From Paracoccaceae bacterium (GTDB lineage: Bacteria; Pseudomonadota; Alphaproteobacteria; Rhodobacterales; Rhodobacteraceae), in contig JAASTF010000052.1 in the NCBI GenBank assembly GCA_021767525.1, positions 1-14,329 of the forward strand: 14,329 nt of DNA, in the 5' to 3' direction. The translations under genes were made by a program, and so were the position numbers. Under the pieces are notes generated by a model. It saw only the letters and a program-made list of their open reading frames with translations. It made no database searches and had not been told where the DNA came from. Positions 13,132 to 14,329 of the stretch are shown in pieces (position 1 is the stretch's first letter; each line of letters starts with the position of its first letter).

Positions 13132-14067
13132 CTACAGGTCATCCCACGGGGCGGGCAGGCCACGGGCCTTCGCCGCCATGCGGGCGTATTTGCGGGTCTG
13201 GTTGAAGGCGCCGGGCATTTCCTCTTGGCCTTGCGGGTCGCGGATGCGGGCCATGTTGGCCATCACGCCCTCGGGGCTGAGGTCGTCGCCCTGCAGGGCC
13301 ACGCCGGCAGTCTCGTAAACCTTGGTCTCGGTGAAACAGCCCGCGCCGGCACCCAGGATCATCCGGCTGGGCGCGTCTTCGCAGACCAGCGCCAACAGGC
13401 CGGGCGTGATGGTTTCGGGGCGCAAAAGCTCTAGCGTTTCGGGCGGCAGCAGATCCTCGGTCATCCTTGTGGCGGCGGTGGGGGCCAAAAGGTTGACGCG
13501 GATGTTCTTGCGCCCGCCCTCTTGCGTCAGCACGTTCATCAGCCCGAGCATGGCCGCCTTGGCCGCGCCATAGTTCGACTGCCCGAAATTGCCGTAAAGG
13601 CCGCTGCCCGAGGTGGTGAAAACGATGCGGCCATATTCCCGTTCGATCATGTGCCGCCACAGGGCGTGGGTGCAGTTGACCGTGCCCATCAGGTGCACAT
13701 CGACCACCTTTTGGAAATCCGCCAGCGTCATCTTGGCAAAGGTCTTGTCGCGCAGGATGCCGGCGTTGTTCACCAGGATGTCGACATGGCCGAACTCGGC
13801 AATCGCCTCGTCCACCATCGCCTGCACCTGCTCGGGGTTGGTGATGTCGGCGCCGTTGGCGATGGCGCGGCCACCGGCCTCGCGGATTTCGGCCACCACG
13901 GCGCGCGCCGCCTCGGAGCTGGCGCCGGTGCCGTCGGTGCCCGCGCCCAGGTCGTTCACCACCACGGATGCGCCGCGCGCGGCCAGCCCCAGCGCGTGCG
14001 ACCGGCCCAGGCCCACGCCCGCGCCGGTGACGATGGCCACGCGATTGTCGAAACGGATTGCGCTCAT
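13132..14067 (-). CDS. MFE-2-type short-chain dehydrogenase, probable (R)-3-hydroxyacyl-CoA dehydrogenase
   Basis: This 311-aa protein matches the dehydrogenase domain of peroxisomal multifunctional enzyme type 2 (HSD17B4) and its bacterial stand-alone relatives. The cofactor motif is TGAGVGLGRSHALGL (14-28), followed by VVNDLGAGTDGTG, in which Asp39 suggests NAD use. NNAG is at 100-103, and the catalytic Ser153, Tyr166 and Lys170 sit in TTSGSGLYGNFGQSNYGAAK. It is longer than a classical SDR. The extra C-terminal part (SPEGVMANMARIRD and following) corresponds to the end of the MFE-2 dehydrogenase domain. It would oxidise (3R)-hydroxyacyl-CoA to 3-ketoacyl-CoA for the thiolase. GGAGGAA lies upstream of the ATG, which overlaps the MaoC stop by four bases (ATGA). 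Confidence 0.93.
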   Translation of the reverse strand: MSAIRFDNRVAIVTGAGVGLGRSHALGLAARGASVVVNDLGAGTDGTGASSEAARAVVAEIREAGGRAIANGADITNPEQVQAMVDEAIAEFGHVDILVNNAGILRDKTFAKMTLADFQKVVDVHLMGTVNCTHALWRHMIEREYGRIVFTTSGSGLYGNFGQSNYGAAKAAMLGLMNVLTQEGGRKNIRVNLLAPTAATRMTEDLLPPETLELLRPETITPGLLALVCEDAPSRMILGAGAGCFTETKVYETAGVALQGDDLSPEGVMANMARIRDPQGQEEMPGAFNQTRKYARMAAKARGLPAPWDDL

Positions 14068-14329
14068 GCCTGTTCCTCCAGGTAACGCCGGCCCAGCCAT
14101 TCGGCCACCAGCGCGGGCTTGTCGTGCCCTTCGATTTCCACGGTCGCGTCCATCACCGTCTGGATAAAGCCGGGCTGCACATCCAGCGATTTCAGGATGA
14201 ATACCCCGCGGATGCGCGCGCCCGCCCGCACGGGCGAGACAAAGCGGATTTTCTCGAACCCGTAATTCACGCCCATGGCCACGCCTTCCAGAACGGGCAG
14301 CTGATAGGCCATGGTCGACAGCATCGACA
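14064..14329 (-). CDS. MaoC-family enoyl-CoA hydratase, N-terminus cut off by window edge
   Basis: Only the last 87 or so codons are in the window; the frame stays open to the right edge, so the ATG at 14324 is internal. The visible part is the C-terminal half of a MaoC/hotdog hydratase. SMLSTMAYQL corresponds to the hydrophobic helix after the usual HGF/HGM turn. VNYGFEKIRFVSPVRAGARIRG is the family's most conserved C-terminal block, and the final strands read VMDATVEIEG and PALVAEWLGRRYL. The catalytic Asp/His motif lies beyond the edge. Family members hydrate trans-2-enoyl-CoA to (3R)-hydroxyacyl-CoA. The 4-base overlap with the SDR gene indicates coupled translation of two consecutive steps of an (R)-specific β-oxidation route. 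Confidence 0.88.
   Translation of the reverse strand, partial: SMLSTMAYQLPVLEGVAMGVNYGFEKIRFVSPVRAGARIRGVFILKSLDVQPGFIQTVMDATVEIEGHDKPALVAEWLGRRYLEEQA

Noticed and set aside
11251..13434. 727-codon open frame on the + strand
   Set aside because: It is antisense to the NPD, thiolase and SDR genes, has low-complexity His/Gly/Ala-rich content and no motif; high GC makes long antisense frames common.
1..14329. Search for CRISPR arrays, transposases, integrases, att sites, tRNA or rRNA genes, and toxin-antitoxin or defence genes
   Set aside because: Nothing recognisable was seen by eye on either strand; no stretch over 300 bases lacks a gene.

Overview
The window reads as chromosome from a GC-rich alphaproteobacterium, most likely of the Rhodobacterales (Roseobacter group). 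The base is the protein make-up (alanine dehydrogenase divergent from an Lrp-type regulator, a Hint_2 protein, a GMC oxidoreductase, a β-oxidation operon), the high GC in third codon positions, and tight gene packing with overlapping start and stop codons. This placement is inference from family resemblance. I see no insertion sequence, CRISPR array, tRNA or rRNA.

Layout. 1-530 (-) is the N-terminal part of an SGNH hydrolase that runs off the left edge. 570-1688 (-) is alanine dehydrogenase (ald), divergent from an Lrp/AsnC regulator at 1832-2290 (+), with a candidate ald promoter between them. Two separate (+) genes follow: a Zn amidase with a C-terminal SH3 domain and no signal peptide (2440-3276), and a Hint-domain protein (3375-4349) whose ribosome binding site and start codon lie in a perfect hairpin. 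4413-7573 (+) is a tightly packed four-gene unit: GMC oxidoreductase, flavodoxin-like protein, GFA/CENP-V zinc protein and LysE/RhtB exporter. A pair of near-identical palindromes in opposite orientation (7583-7603, 7623-7643) separates this unit from a long convergent operon. The first palindrome also looks like the intrinsic terminator of that operon.

14329 down to 7656 (-) is one long operon, read in this order: MaoC hydratase (truncated by the right edge), MFE-2-type SDR, thiolase, nitronate-monooxygenase-family flavoprotein, histidine-phosphatase-fold protein, APH-fold phosphotransferase of the ACAD10/11-LvaA type, PaaI-type thioesterase, and an MDR-family NADP-dependent oxidoreductase. 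MaoC, SDR and thiolase supply hydratase, (R)-3-hydroxyacyl-CoA dehydrogenase and thiolytic steps. The kinase, phosphatase-fold protein, flavoprotein, thioesterase and reductase suggest handling of unusual acyl-CoAs, for example 4-hydroxyacyl-CoAs. Substrates cannot be read from the sequence. The points most worth a second look are the kinase plus phosphatase-fold pairing (the phosphatase lacks the usual second catalytic His), the hairpin over the Hint start, and the paired palindromes.
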